64,000 nt of DNA from Coraliomargarita algicola (GCF_033878955.1 NZ_CP138858.1:4119001-4183000); one strand, 5' to 3'; shown: positions 43,099 to 53,124, numbered from the stretch's first letter. Notes: generated by a model from the letters alone, not told the origin. Translations and numbers: made by a program.

Positions 43099-44486
43099 AT
43101 GCGGAGCATACGATCGCGCTGTGGCTTTTGGCCTTGGTCTATATGGGGATCATTTGGTGGAAAGCTCCTAAACAGGTCAGCGCGTCTGGCTTCTTTAAGG
43201 GGAAGCATGCAGATGGTAAAGATCCCTCCTTTGGCTTACTGATCGCGAGTGCGGCGATTTCTTGGATCTTTGCTAAATCGATCGTCAACGCGGCCGACCT
43301 TTCGCAGGCCTTTGGCTTCTGGGGCGGTGTGGGCTATGGCGTCTATTACTTGAGCTTTGTGGTCGCAGGTATTGCGTTTTATCTGATTCGTACCCGCACT
43401 GCCTATACATCTTTGCCTGCTTTTTTACGCGGTAAATATGGCTTAGTAGGCATGCGCCTGTTTTTGTTGGCGGTGGGAATTCGGCTCTATAACGAAATTT
43501 GGTCCAACACCAAGGTGGTCGGCAGCTTTTTTGGTCCGGAAGGAGGGAGTCAATATTGGCTGGCGGTGCTGGTTTTTACGGTCTTTACCGTGATCTATAC
43601 TTGGCGCGGCGGCCTGCGCTCCAGCCTGCTGACCGATGCATTTCAAATGGTGTTCGCTGGGCTGTTACTGGCGATCACGCTCTTTGTGATTTCACCGCCT
43701 CTGATTCGGGAATGGCCACCGGCGACACCGGATATGACAGGCTCGGCTTTGACCTTTGCTTTGTTAGCTTTCTTGCAGATCTTTAGCTATCCCTTTCACG
43801 ATCCGGTCATGACGGATCGCGCCTTTATTACGAGTCCGCGGACGATGTTGAAGGGCTTCATTGCCGCAGGACTGCTGAGTGGCGCTTTTATCGTGTTGTT
43901 CAGTTTGGTCGGACTCTACGCTCGTTTGCAAGGAGAGGGCAGTGGGCCCGCCGTTTTGAGTGTTTCGGCTGCGCTGGGCTTGCCGATGTTGCTGATTTTT
44001 AATGTGATGATGCTGACCAGTGCGGGCTCCACTTTAGACTCCACTTTTTCCAGTGCGGGCAAGCTCAGTATTTTGGACTGGAAGTCGCGCCAAGCGATCG
44101 CGCCGAACAGTGTTCGACGAGCGCGCGGGGTCATCGTAGCGCTGGCGATTTTGGGTAATTTGCCACTACTTACAATTTACATGGGCGATCAAATTGGCCC
44201 TGCGGTGATTGCAGCCACGACCATTAGCGGCACCATGGTGATGGGCTTGGCACCGATCATTTTGCTCAGTTTTCTACCTACCAGTGCTTTGAATTTTCAT
44301 TTAGCCTTTTGGCCGGGCTTGATTCTTGGCGGCCTGCTTGCTTTTACGCCCAGTCTTTTTCCTGCATGGGCGGCGGTGGGCTCTGGTAAATATGCCTTGG
44401 CCACGGGTGTGAACCTCTATGGTTTAGGGCTCTGTACTTTTGGCTTTTTTATGGGTAGTTTATATACGTACGCGCAGGGTCGTTGA
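43095..44486 (+). CDS. Sodium:solute symporter family protein
   Basis: A 463-residue membrane protein of the SSS type with about 12-13 hydrophobic helices, probably importing a sugar or related small molecule with sodium. SASGFFKGKHADGKDPSFGL, AISWIFAKSIVNAADLSQAF and VFTVIYTWRGGLRSSLLTDA (about residue 155-175) are the family signposts. It is shorter than the symporter at 2103 (575 residues) and only distantly similar. It converges on the GH35 gene with a 20-base gap and no visible terminator between them. Its place at the edge of the glycosidase cluster suggests uptake of a released sugar. Confidence 0.85.
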   Translation: MNAEHTIALWLLALVYMGIIWWKAPKQVSASGFFKGKHADGKDPSFGLLIASAAISWIFAKSIVNAADLSQAFGFWGGVGYGVYYLSFVVAGIAFYLIRTRTAYTSLPAFLRGKYGLVGMRLFLLAVGIRLYNEIWSNTKVVGSFFGPEGGSQYWLAVLVFTVFTVIYTWRGGLRSSLLTDAFQMVFAGLLLAITLFVISPPLIREWPPATPDMTGSALTFALLAFLQIFSYPFHDPVMTDRAFITSPRTMLKGFIAAGLLSGAFIVLFSLVGLYARLQGEGSGPAVLSVSAALGLPMLLIFNVMMLTSAGSTLDSTFSSAGKLSILDWKSRQAIAPNSVRRARGVIVALAILGNLPLLTIYMGDQIGPAVIAATTISGTMVMGLAPIILLSFLPTSALNFHLAFWPGLILGGLLAFTPSLFPAWAAVGSGKYALATGVNLYGLGLCTFGFFMGSLYTYAQGR

Positions 44487-44506
44487 CATGTTGCGAGTTA
44501 TCAAGG

Positions 44507-46426
44507 CTACCAGACGTTATTTGTGTTCTTGGTTTTTTCGTTTATGAACTCGTAGTTACGCTCAGTGCAGCCGCGGATTTGATCGGCATTGCTTTGAACG
44601 AGCTCTACAACCGTCACGGTATTATTAGCTTTTCGAAGCACAGATGCGGGGCAATAGAGACGTAGCTGAGGACCAATGTTCCAATAGCGACCGAGGTTCA
44701 CGCCATTTACGTAGAGTGTGCCTTTGGTAAATTTACTCATGTCGATGAAGGTGTCGGCCACCTGATCCAGTTTGAATTCGGCGCGGAAAATACCGCCTGG
44801 CATGTTGTCGTTCGGGCTGGCCTTGGCCTTGCTCACGGTCGTGACATCCAAAGGAATTGGAGTGACTTCCCATCCGGTGATGGGCTTGCCATCCAGCAGC
44901 ACCGGTCCGTAGAGGCCCTTGCGGTCCGACTCCATCGTGATGCTGAAATTGATGTGTCCCATGGCTTCGACCCAGATTTCCAAGGTGCTTTCTTGGCTAC
45001 GTGTTGGAATCATCATTCGCTTTTGATCGTCTTTGTATTCATCGCGGCGATCGACTGTGCGCACCAATTCGCCATCGACGAAGACGTGTCCATAATCATG
45101 GAAAAAAGTGTAAGTGAGTTCGGCTGCTTCGCCGGCCGGTATTTTGGCTCGATAGATCGCCATGCCCTGATTTTGATCGAACGACTCGAAGTAGGGCGGC
45201 GTCTCAAAGCTGCCCTTGAGGGATGGGTGACTCAAGGTCTTGACCGGTGCCACATACTCGAGTGTGAACGGTGCAATCTCCATGGTGGGGATCGGTGCGG
45301 GAGCGGGGGGAAGTTCATCGTTGTCGATATACTTCATGATGAATTCCCGATATTCGTAATATTCTGGAGTTAAGACCCCTTGCTCCCCTACGGGGGCACC
45401 AAAATCGTAACTGGTTATACCGGGCATATAATGATCGGCGCCTTTGTTTGCTTTGCCGTTGCCTCCTGCGGTGAAGCCGAAATTGGTGCCCCCGTGGAAT
45501 ACAAATATGCTAAAAGAGTGGTTGTTTTTCAACAGCCAGGGCAGCTCTCTTTTGATTCTTTTGGACGGTGCCCAGTTACCTTCACCCCAGCGACGCAGCC
45601 AGCCTGGATAGCTTTCGGAAGAGAATACGGGGACGCCGGGGTTGATGCGTTTTGCGGTCGCCAAGCCTTTGTCAGAATTCAGGGGGTCCAGTCCTGTCGC
45701 GACTCCTGGCAGAGCGACGCCGCGCAGGTGTTCCTCGGTGGTTCCATCCGCAGTAGAAAAGGGTCCGAAGCCCTGTTCGGTCCAGAAATCTTTCAGCCAT
45801 TGCATGTAGGCGGACTCATGTTTGCGATCGTAACTGCCATACTCATTCTCCAGCTGCGTCAACAGGATGGGGCCGCCATGTTTAAGCAGTAGAGGTTCAA
45901 AGATTGGGGCAATGGCTCTGAGGTAACGCTCTTGATGATGCATGAAGTTGGCATCTTCCATGGTGCGCAGTTTGGCATCGGGGTCTTTCAGTAGGTAGGG
46001 AGGCAAGCCACCCAGATCCCATTCGCCGCAGACATAAGGGCCCGGGCGGATGAATACCCACATTTCCTCTTCCGCGCAGATACGGATGAATTCGGCGATG
46101 TCTCGATTCCCAGTTTTGAAGTCAAAGCTTCCATCGGGCTGCTCAAAGCCGTTCCAAAATGTATAGAGGGAAATGGTATTCAGTCCCATCGCCTTCGCGC
46201 ACTGAATACGATGTCGCCAGTATTCACGTGGAACCCGCTGCGGATGGATTTCGCCCGCACGAATTTGAAAGGGCTGTCCATCCAGTAGGAACTGTTCTCC
46301 GTTGGGCCCGCCAAATGTAAAGCTGTGTGGCTGACCATCAGGCTTAGGTTCCGCGGCGGAAGCGAGGCTTGCAAAACAAGCGATTGAAAGTGCTAGTCTG
46401 AGTAATCGGCTAAAGTGGACCATCAT
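44507..46426 (-). CDS. GH35 beta-galactosidase, secreted
   Basis: Releases terminal beta-linked galactose. The 639-residue protein has a signal peptide (HFSRLLRLALSIACFASLAS, cut after AA). The GH35 barrel opens with IRAGEIHPQRVPREYWRHRI (about residues 55-74). The acid/base Glu is in LLTQLENEYGSYD (about 190-202) and the nucleophile Glu in PVFSSESYPGWLRRWGE (about 270-286). C-terminal jelly-roll domains end in GTLYVNGVNLGRYW. The palindrome GTTACGTAAC lies about 95 bases upstream of its start, as before the GH2 gene. It points the same way as the GH95 and GH2 genes but is 284 bases from them and probably has its own promoter. Confidence 0.92.
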   Translation of the reverse strand: MMVHFSRLLRLALSIACFASLASAAEPKPDGQPHSFTFGGPNGEQFLLDGQPFQIRAGEIHPQRVPREYWRHRIQCAKAMGLNTISLYTFWNGFEQPDGSFDFKTGNRDIAEFIRICAEEEMWVFIRPGPYVCGEWDLGGLPPYLLKDPDAKLRTMEDANFMHHQERYLRAIAPIFEPLLLKHGGPILLTQLENEYGSYDRKHESAYMQWLKDFWTEQGFGPFSTADGTTEEHLRGVALPGVATGLDPLNSDKGLATAKRINPGVPVFSSESYPGWLRRWGEGNWAPSKRIKRELPWLLKNNHSFSIFVFHGGTNFGFTAGGNGKANKGADHYMPGITSYDFGAPVGEQGVLTPEYYEYREFIMKYIDNDELPPAPAPIPTMEIAPFTLEYVAPVKTLSHPSLKGSFETPPYFESFDQNQGMAIYRAKIPAGEAAELTYTFFHDYGHVFVDGELVRTVDRRDEYKDDQKRMMIPTRSQESTLEIWVEAMGHINFSITMESDRKGLYGPVLLDGKPITGWEVTPIPLDVTTVSKAKASPNDNMPGGIFRAEFKLDQVADTFIDMSKFTKGTLYVNGVNLGRYWNIGPQLRLYCPASVLRKANNTVTVVELVQSNADQIRGCTERNYEFINEKTKNTNNVW

Positions 46427-46518
46427 TATATTTCTTATTGTAGGAACGTGGGGCTAAGAGCTCGCTTACGCTGCATGAGTCCGCTTTCTGGATCTAGTTT
46501 CAAATCATAGCTTGTGCG

Positions 46519-46528
46519 GTTACGTAAC
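46519..46528. promoter_or_regulatory. Palindromic operator candidate upstream of GH35
   Basis: GTTACGTAAC, a perfect 10-base palindrome with central CG, followed by TTTTATGC. The same palindrome and a similar flank occur at 51713 and 51748 upstream of the GH2 gene. A central CG is typical of LacI-family operators. Confidence 0.5.
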
Positions 46529-46710
46529 TTTTATGCTTTCTGACGCAATGTTGAATGAGGTTACTCGATGATGAATCATGCTGGCTCACGAGCAAAGGAC
46601 AGACTCGCTGCACGGTCGTGCGAAGCAGGCTTACCGTTGCCATACAAACAATCGCCGGCGGCCCGGCTAGCTTCAGTGGGATTTTTCTCGATCCCTCGAA
46701 GACTGAGCCT

Positions 46711-48960
46711 TCAGATGCTTTGGAGCTCTAAAGTATCTCCGGCCTTTAAGGGAAAGACGAGTAGGTCGCCTTCGGTGGTGTGGGGATAATTGGACTTGAA
46801 GGGGGAGTTTTTAAATGGATTTCTCAGTCGTAAAGTCGAGTCGGTGGTGGCGGTGATGGTTACTTCGATCGTCTTACAATTTTTACGTTTGGCGGAAACA
46901 ATGAAGCCGCCCTCGGCTCGAAGGTCTTTGAATGAGCTGTCCCTCCAAGAATCGGGCACGGCGGGGAAGATGCGCACTTTATTCCCCCAGCTTTGAAGGA
47001 GCATTTCCTGGACGGCATCCATGAAGAGGAAATTGCCTTCGAGAGTGAAGGGGCGGTAGACCAGTTTACTGAGTCCGGATCGGGTTTGGTCACCATTGAC
47101 ATGGAAGCCATTGCGGGTGACAAAGCCGCGCTCAAAATCGGACAGGAGGCGGGCGGCATCATCTGCGAACCCCGCGCGCGCGGCGAGCGAAGCTGCCCAG
47201 GTGAAGGAATACCCGGTCCAAGCTCTGCTGCCGTTGTCGATGATCTGACGGACGGTGGCGCGAACTTGTTCCTTTTCTGCCGAGCCTTGATCGATATTAA
47301 GAATGCCCAGCGGGTGGATGGCCAGGGCGTGGGAAAAATGGCGATGACTGTGTTTGAATTCGATGCCTTTGGAGATCAGAAGTGCGTTGCTTTCAGCAGA
47401 CACTTGGAGCGGCGGCATTTGCTGCAGGAGAGCCTCCCATTGGTTGAAGTCATCGGTTTTGTCAAGCTCCTGGGCCATCTCTTTAAGAGCCAGCAGACTC
47501 CAAGTGAGAAGCGCCTGATCGAAATTTGAGTTCGGGGTGAGGTATGCGCGCATTCCCCCTCCATTCCATTCCGGACTGGAGGAGGTGATCAGGTAGAGTT
47601 TTCCGTTCTTTTCTTTGGTTAAAGCAAGCGTGGATGTCGCGATCTCGGCAAGAAAGGGATAGGCGTTTTGGGAGAGAAAGACGGGATCCTGGCTTGTTTT
47701 CCAATACTGATAAAAGGCATGGCCGTTCCAAAGGCCGGCGGTGAGCCCCATCGCGTAAGGCGGCCAACCACCCATTGCCTGGCCCTGCAATGTCATGACG
47801 CCAGGGACCATTGCGGTATCGAGTCCGAAGAAGTCTTTACCATACTTGCGGAACTGCGGCAAACGGCTCAGGTAAAAGTTTAAGTAGGACATACCTGATT
47901 CCTTGAGACCCGCCGCTTGCCAGGCCACGTAGGTCATCTGGGTGTTCAGATCGTTGTGGTAGTCACCTTTCCATGGCGGAAGTTTGCCCTCATCTGCAGT
48001 CCAAATTCCTTGTAGGGGCATGGGGGGCGCATCGGCTCGCGACGCAGATCCATAAAAGTATTTGACCAGGTTGTAATGGGTTTGGAGTCGGGGGGCGGGC
48101 AGTTGGACAGTGGACGTGTGGTAAAATGCTTTCCACCATTCAAGGTGGGCGGCATGAAGTTTGTCCCAGCCTGCGGAAAGTGCGGCGAGGGCCTGCGCGC
48201 GCGCGAGTTCGGATGGGGTGCCGCCTTGTTCATTGCTTGCGGAGGCAATGGCAACGAGCGTTTGATTTTCGAGAGTTTTCCATTCGACGGCAAAGGCATA
48301 TACGAGTTTCTCTGCTGTTTCTTGGGTGTACGTGATTCCGTGATCGCTGCGGGAGAAATCGGCGGGAGGATAACCGAGAGAGTCGAGGGAATCGGGGCGA
48401 AGGAGCTCAAATGTCGAGCCAGCGGGCACACGTGCAAGGGCAACGGGCGACGCGGCGGAAAAGAACATCTGCACGGCTTGCGTCGTGGTTTGGACCTCTG
48501 CTGTGGCAGAGGGGAAATCGAGATGGAAGCGCTTGCTGGTGGTGCCGTCGGGCAGCGAAATGACGAGCCGCCCTCCAGGGATTTTAGTCCATTTGCTTTT
48601 GAAGTAAGTGGTGTCGAAATATTTTTTCCACGTTCGGGTGTCCTTGTCTTGAATATTCTGGAGCAAGGTTTCGTAGCTGCGCTTGGGATCGTAAACTTCT
48701 GCATTCCCACGTTCGTCCCAGAGGTCACCACGATCGAGAGAAAGACGCAGCTCCGATCCTTCGCCCCAGAGCAGTCCGCCGGTCAGGCCATTGCCCAGTG
48801 GCAGTGCATTGTCCCATCGTTTGATGGGGGCGGGTAAGGTCAGGCTGTCCGCAGTGAATGTGTCGTGGGCGCGTTCAGGAGCCGTAATTACTTCGGCGTG
48901 CAGCTGTGCCAAGAGTAAGAAACAGACGAGCAGTAGGGGTGGAGTGAAGGATTGAGTCAT
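46711..48960 (-). CDS. GH95-family protein (alpha-L-fucosidase/galactosidase-like)
   Basis: Probably removes alpha-linked fucose or a related sugar. The 749-residue protein has a signal peptide (PPLLLVCFLLLAQLHA). Family hallmarks are ALPLGNGLTGGLLWGEGSEL (about residues 50-69), NDLNTQMTYVAWQAAGLKE (about 340-358), the likely acid Glu in LITSSSPEWNGG (about 457-468) and LEGNFLFMDAVQEMLLQSWG (about 640-659). That last stretch is the usual end of the (alpha/alpha)6 barrel before the C-terminal beta domain. The start overlaps the GH2 gene's stop by 4 bases, so both are co-translated. GH95 members differ in specificity, so fucose is likely but not shown. Confidence 0.82.
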   Translation of the reverse strand: MTQSFTPPLLLVCFLLLAQLHAEVITAPERAHDTFTADSLTLPAPIKRWDNALPLGNGLTGGLLWGEGSELRLSLDRGDLWDERGNAEVYDPKRSYETLLQNIQDKDTRTWKKYFDTTYFKSKWTKIPGGRLVISLPDGTTSKRFHLDFPSATAEVQTTTQAVQMFFSAASPVALARVPAGSTFELLRPDSLDSLGYPPADFSRSDHGITYTQETAEKLVYAFAVEWKTLENQTLVAIASASNEQGGTPSELARAQALAALSAGWDKLHAAHLEWWKAFYHTSTVQLPAPRLQTHYNLVKYFYGSASRADAPPMPLQGIWTADEGKLPPWKGDYHNDLNTQMTYVAWQAAGLKESGMSYLNFYLSRLPQFRKYGKDFFGLDTAMVPGVMTLQGQAMGGWPPYAMGLTAGLWNGHAFYQYWKTSQDPVFLSQNAYPFLAEIATSTLALTKEKNGKLYLITSSSPEWNGGGMRAYLTPNSNFDQALLTWSLLALKEMAQELDKTDDFNQWEALLQQMPPLQVSAESNALLISKGIEFKHSHRHFSHALAIHPLGILNIDQGSAEKEQVRATVRQIIDNGSRAWTGYSFTWAASLAARAGFADDAARLLSDFERGFVTRNGFHVNGDQTRSGLSKLVYRPFTLEGNFLFMDAVQEMLLQSWGNKVRIFPAVPDSWRDSSFKDLRAEGGFIVSAKRKNCKTIEVTITATTDSTLRLRNPFKNSPFKSNYPHTTEGDLLVFPLKAGDTLELQSI

Positions 48961-51527
48961 AGACTGTTGAGTGTGAGGGTGGATTCACCCAGCCCTTTGG
49001 CTGTTGCTTTAATGGTGATCTGACCAGCTTGGTCGTCAAAGCTGCGAACAATGGCGAGGCATAGGCCGTTAAACGCAGAGTGCTGATCGCCTTGAAAGGA
49101 CTCATGGTTGGTCGGATCACCGTTGCCGACGCCAATGATTTCGCCGGGACCTGTGATCTCAAACTGAATCAGATCGCCGGCCTGTGGAATCATAGTGCCT
49201 TCACTGTCTTCAATGCGGACGGTAATAAAGCTGAGGTCCTCGCCGTCGGCTTTAATTGTGGTGCGGTCTGCGGAGAGGCTCAGTTGATTGGGCGCGCCGG
49301 CGGTCTGCATGCTTTGTTCCGCCCATGGCTTGCCGTCTTTGTAAGCCACGACTTTGAGTTCGCCGGGCTGGTATTTCACCTCGTTCCATTTTAAACGATA
49401 CTCATACTGTTTCTTGCTGCGGCGTCCCAAGGACTCGCCGTTGAGGAAAAGTTCTGCTTCATCACCCGAGGTGTACACATACACGGGAGTGATTTCACCG
49501 ATACGATCTGGCCAGGTCCAGTGGGGCAGGATGTGTGCCATAGAATACTCCGGACGCCAATGCGCTTGATAGAGATAGTAGCGATCCTTCGGGAAACCGC
49601 ACAGATCGACGATGCCGAAGTAGGAACTGCGAGAACTCGCTTTACCGTTATTCAGGCGTTTGTTGGCTTCTTGGGCACGCTTGGCCTCGGCTTCGTTTTT
49701 GAAGTTTAAATCCAGTGTCTGATCCCAAGCGAGGAAGGGCGTCGGCTCGCCAATGTAATCAAAGCCAGTCCATACAAACTCACCGGCGAAATTTGGATTT
49801 TTCTCTAACAGCTCAAACTGCTTGTCAGGAGTGATCGACCAACCCGGGCCCCAGTAATCGTAGGAGCTGATTTGATTATTTCGAGCGCCGCCTCTGAGCT
49901 TTTGAGCGCGGTTCCTTGGCTCTTTGACCGGAAAGTAGTATTCACCGCGCGAGCTAGTCGTGGACGAGGTCTCAGAGCCGTAGATGGCGTAGCCTGGATT
50001 CTTTTCGAGGAATATTGGGTAAACGCTTTGGTTGTAGTTGGCGCCGATCACATCGACTGAATCTTTCCAGTCACCCATGATGGGCTTGGACTTGTTTGAA
50101 CCCACGGTGACGGGACGAGTCGGGTCTTCGCGGTGGACGATCTCTGTCAGCCGTTGTGAGATGCGTTTGCCTTCGTCGCTGTGCAGTTCGAACACCTCAT
50201 TTCCAGTGCTCCACATGATGACGCTGGGATGATTTCTGTCGCGACGAACCAGTGCAACAAGATCCTTCTCGTGCCATTCTTCAAACAAGGTGTGGTAGCT
50301 ATTTTCGGTCTTACCTTTGGCCCAACTATCGAAGGCTTCATCGATCACAAGAATACCCATGCGGTCGCACAGTTCCAGTAGCTCGGGTGCCGGCGGGTTA
50401 TGGCTGGTGCGGATCGCATTCGCACCCATTGCTTGCATGATTTCCAATTGCCGCTCCATGGCACGCGTATGGAACGCGGCACCCAAGGGCCCGAGGTCGT
50501 GGTGGAGGCAGACACCTTTCAACTGCACGCGGCGACCATTGAGGTGGAAGCCGTCTTCGGACGTAAATTCAATCGTGCGAATGCCAAAAGTCGTTTCGTA
50601 GCTATCCACAAGCTTCCCGTTCTGTAGCACACTGGTGACGATGAGATACAAATTGGGGGATTCCACATCCCAGCGTTTCGGATGGTTCAGTTCTAAAGTG
50701 GCTGTGGCGACTTCGGTCGAGTCGGGCGGGATGGAGCTCTTGCCAGTCGTTGTCTCCGCGACTTTGACTCGCTTCGAGCCAGCTTCATACACCTCATGAC
50801 GAAGCTCGACAGGAGCCGCGCTTTTTTCGCTGTTGCGAACAGTCGTTTCGATGCGGACGGTGGCTGATTTGTCAGAGACCTCGGGTGTGGTCACGTAAGT
50901 GCCCCAGTGAGCTACGTGGATCGGGGCTGTTTTTATCAGCGACACTTTACGATAGATGCCTGCGCCCGGATACCAACGGGACATACGGATCTTATTCTCC
51001 AAGCGAACGGCTAAGACGTTTTCTTTACCCACTTTTAGGTGCGGTGTCAGGTCGAAACGGAAAGAGCTATAGCCGTAGGGCCATTCACCCACGTATTGAC
51101 CATTCAAATACACCTTGGAGTGAGACATCGCCCCGTCGAACTCGACGAAGACCTGCTTGCCCGCATCCGACTCGGGGGAGGTAAAGGTTTTGCGATACCA
51201 GCCAATGCCAATGTAAGGCAGCTTACCTTCCGCATTGGGCAGATCATCACGAAACGGCCCTTCGATCGCCCAGTCGTGAGGCAGGCGGAGTTCACGCCAG
51301 TCCGAATCATCGACCGACACTTTATCGAGACCCGCAGGCTCTTTCAGAAAGGAACCGTAGTTCATCTCACCATAGCGAGCAAAGCGCCAATCCTCATTGA
51401 AGGATTCGACGCTACGTGTGGCGGAGGCGGCATCAAGAGCAGTCGTTAGCGCCACAGTGAGAATTATAACTATAGTTCGGGCGAGTCGGGGAGTTTTGCG
51501 CCAAGCAAATCGTGGGGATAACATCAT
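48957..51527 (-). CDS. GH2 beta-galactosidase with DUF4982-type C-terminus, secreted
   Basis: The 856-residue protein starts with a hydrophobic export signal (ARTIVIILTVALTTALDAAS). The GH2 sugar-binding domain carries LPHDWAIEGPF (about 83-93) and the immunoglobulin-like domain follows. In the barrel, RTSHNPPAPELLELCDRMGI (about 374-393) leads to the acid/base Glu in IMWSTGNEVFE (about 440) and the probable nucleophile Glu in IYGSETSSTTSSRG (about 516). C-terminal domains include the DUF4982 type and an Ig-like region (LSLSADRTTIKADGEDLSFI). It is the first gene of a GH2-GH95 operon, and two copies of the TTACGTAAC motif lie 190-230 bases upstream. Confidence 0.92.
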   Translation of the reverse strand: MMLSPRFAWRKTPRLARTIVIILTVALTTALDAASATRSVESFNEDWRFARYGEMNYGSFLKEPAGLDKVSVDDSDWRELRLPHDWAIEGPFRDDLPNAEGKLPYIGIGWYRKTFTSPESDAGKQVFVEFDGAMSHSKVYLNGQYVGEWPYGYSSFRFDLTPHLKVGKENVLAVRLENKIRMSRWYPGAGIYRKVSLIKTAPIHVAHWGTYVTTPEVSDKSATVRIETTVRNSEKSAAPVELRHEVYEAGSKRVKVAETTTGKSSIPPDSTEVATATLELNHPKRWDVESPNLYLIVTSVLQNGKLVDSYETTFGIRTIEFTSEDGFHLNGRRVQLKGVCLHHDLGPLGAAFHTRAMERQLEIMQAMGANAIRTSHNPPAPELLELCDRMGILVIDEAFDSWAKGKTENSYHTLFEEWHEKDLVALVRRDRNHPSVIMWSTGNEVFELHSDEGKRISQRLTEIVHREDPTRPVTVGSNKSKPIMGDWKDSVDVIGANYNQSVYPIFLEKNPGYAIYGSETSSTTSSRGEYYFPVKEPRNRAQKLRGGARNNQISSYDYWGPGWSITPDKQFELLEKNPNFAGEFVWTGFDYIGEPTPFLAWDQTLDLNFKNEAEAKRAQEANKRLNNGKASSRSSYFGIVDLCGFPKDRYYLYQAHWRPEYSMAHILPHWTWPDRIGEITPVYVYTSGDEAELFLNGESLGRRSKKQYEYRLKWNEVKYQPGELKVVAYKDGKPWAEQSMQTAGAPNQLSLSADRTTIKADGEDLSFITVRIEDSEGTMIPQAGDLIQFEITGPGEIIGVGNGDPTNHESFQGDQHSAFNGLCLAIVRSFDDQAGQITIKATAKGLGESTLTLNSL

Positions 51528-51712
51528 GTTTTGTAGTCGGTTATTCTGTTAGAATGCGAGTGAGTCGCTCTATGGGAAGTGGTTCAATTCACAGACGCAC
51601 TGTTTATTTGATGCCTCGTTTTCAAGTCTTCACATATGGTTTTGTTGATGTGAGCTAGCGAAGCATGGACGTACGTTTTATTGGAAACCACACAGAATTG
51701 GCGCGCGATCAA

Positions 51713-51722
51713 GTTACGTAAC
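51713..51722. promoter_or_regulatory. Palindromic operator candidate, GH2/PEP-CTERM intergenic region, copy 1
   Basis: GTTACGTAAC, identical to the copy at 46519, here followed by TGCGTGCAT. It lies in the 331-base divergent region between the GH2 gene and the PEP-CTERM gene, which otherwise holds no gene. Confidence 0.5.
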
Positions 51723-51747
51723 TGCGTGCATAGTTGTGAACTAGAGG

Positions 51748-51757
51748 CTTACGTAAC
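51748..51757. promoter_or_regulatory. Palindromic operator candidate, GH2/PEP-CTERM intergenic region, copy 2
   Basis: CTTACGTAAC, one base from the perfect palindrome and 35 bases from copy 1, followed by TTTTTTGCATCC, very like the flank of the 46519 copy (TTTTATGCTTTC). Confidence 0.5.
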
Positions 51758-51858
51758 TTTTTTGCATCCTTAATCCTAATTGACGGAGATTTGTAGTGCT
51801 TGGAGAATGACATCCGCAATTGAGCATACCGCACCATAAACTAAACCAAATCAAACTC

Positions 51859-52545
51859 ATGAAAAAGAAAACACTCACCTTCGGCTTTATATTCTCCGTT
51901 CTTGCTGGATCGGTCTTCGCTGAGCCAGTAACACCAATCACAATAGATGTCATAGTCACTGACTTTAAAACGGAGTCTGAAAATTCAAGTTCAATTGGCG
52001 ATTTAGCTGGAGGCACTAGCACGACTCAGACTCAGACATACACCTTAAGCAATCTTGATTTTACGTCGATCGGTGGTACTGCAACTGAGACGATTACCTT
52101 TACAGTCGATTTAAGTGGCACATCAGGCGGGAGTGCATCCACTGTGGGGTACAAAAGTTGGGGCGATGCTTTTGTGGGTGGTTCAAATACTGAAGTGGGT
52201 GAAGTCTTTACGGCTACGCTGGGCACTATCAGCTCTAGCTTCACTGGTGGTAGTCATAGTGTGAACTTTGCAGGTTTTACCAATGCTTTTATAGAGGCAA
52301 TCGCTGAGGGAGAAGAAGCTACAGTGGCTTATGAGGGAGATTCGGTGACTGTCGTGGGATCAGCTGAGAATGAAGCTAACCAAGCGACTCCACTTTCTTC
52401 GTGGATATCAATTGCTCCTACAGTAGGAAGCATGAATATTGGGGGGTATAACCTCCAATTGGTAGCAGTTCCTGAGCCTTCCGCTGCGGCCTTGCTTGCT
52501 GGTCTCGCAGGTGCGACCTTCGTCTTTGTGCGCCGTCGTCGCTAA
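51859..52545 (+). CDS. PEP-CTERM sorting domain protein
   Basis: An exported protein of unknown function carrying the PEP-CTERM tail recognised by exosortase. The 228 residues begin with a signal peptide (MKKKTLTFGFIFSVLAGSVF) and end VPEPSAAALLAGLAGATFVF followed by a basic tail. Between them is a Ser/Thr/Gly-rich, low-charge beta-type region. The ATG at 51859 is chosen because it starts the signal peptide. It is divergent from the GH2 gene and followed by a strong terminator, so it is a single-gene unit. Such proteins in this phylum often accompany extracellular polysaccharide use or surface structures. Confidence 0.85.
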   Translation: MKKKTLTFGFIFSVLAGSVFAEPVTPITIDVIVTDFKTESENSSSIGDLAGGTSTTQTQTYTLSNLDFTSIGGTATETITFTVDLSGTSGGSASTVGYKSWGDAFVGGSNTEVGEVFTATLGTISSSFTGGSHSVNFAGFTNAFIEAIAEGEEATVAYEGDSVTVVGSAENEANQATPLSSWISIAPTVGSMNIGGYNLQLVAVPEPSAAALLAGLAGATFVFVRRRR

Positions 52546-52568
52546 GCGCGTCGTCTAGAGTTTTTCAC

Positions 52569-52606
52569 AATCCCCGGACACAGCCCGACTGTGCCGGGGA
52601 TTTTTT
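52569..52606 (+). terminator. Terminator after the PEP-CTERM gene
   Basis: AATCCCCGG pairs with CCGGGGATT, with an inner ACAG/CTGT pair, followed by a T run. Confidence 0.85.
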
Positions 52607-53124
52607 GATCTGTTTGCTGAGAGTGGGGGATTCAAATTGTATAGGTCTTGCGGCGTGTCTTTTACTCAAGTCTTGGGCATAATCATGAGATTTATTCCAA
52701 CCCTCTCATGTTAAAGCACTACGTAGCGGGCATTCAATTCGCCTGTGGCGATCTTCAGGTCGATCTCAGTCTAAGACTTTGATATTGTGTCATTCGAGGA
52801 TTTTTGAATGTTTATTTGCGTTGCGTTGCCAAAGTCGCAGCAGTTGAGCGCGCTCTCTGCACAGATGTCGTTTCCACACCCCAGGGCGCAGGTCACCCAG
52901 TTCATTGCCGGGCCGAGCAGTCGGCGGAACAGCAGCCGCGCCTTCATGGAAATACTGGCAGATTTACGCTGTATGGCTGTGCGTTTCTCTGGAGGCTCGT
53001 TACGCTTAGAAATCGGAGTGGTCGATTGGAACGTGCTAGACTTAATACGAAAGTAGTTGCGTGCGCCTATTATCGAAGAATATGAAAACGGTAAACTTCA
53101 GCCACTCCAGGAGAATCGATCTAA
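52607..53124. other. Region without a supported gene
   Basis: About 520 bases between the terminator and the end of the sulfatase gene. The longest open frame (52808-53056, 82 residues) has no recognisable motif or start signal and is not called. Base composition in 52800-53050 is coding-like, so a decayed gene is possible. Confidence 0.3.

Noticed and set aside
52808..53056. 82-residue open frame before the sulfatase gene
   Set aside because: No motif, weak start context and overlapping alternative frames; insufficient to call a gene.
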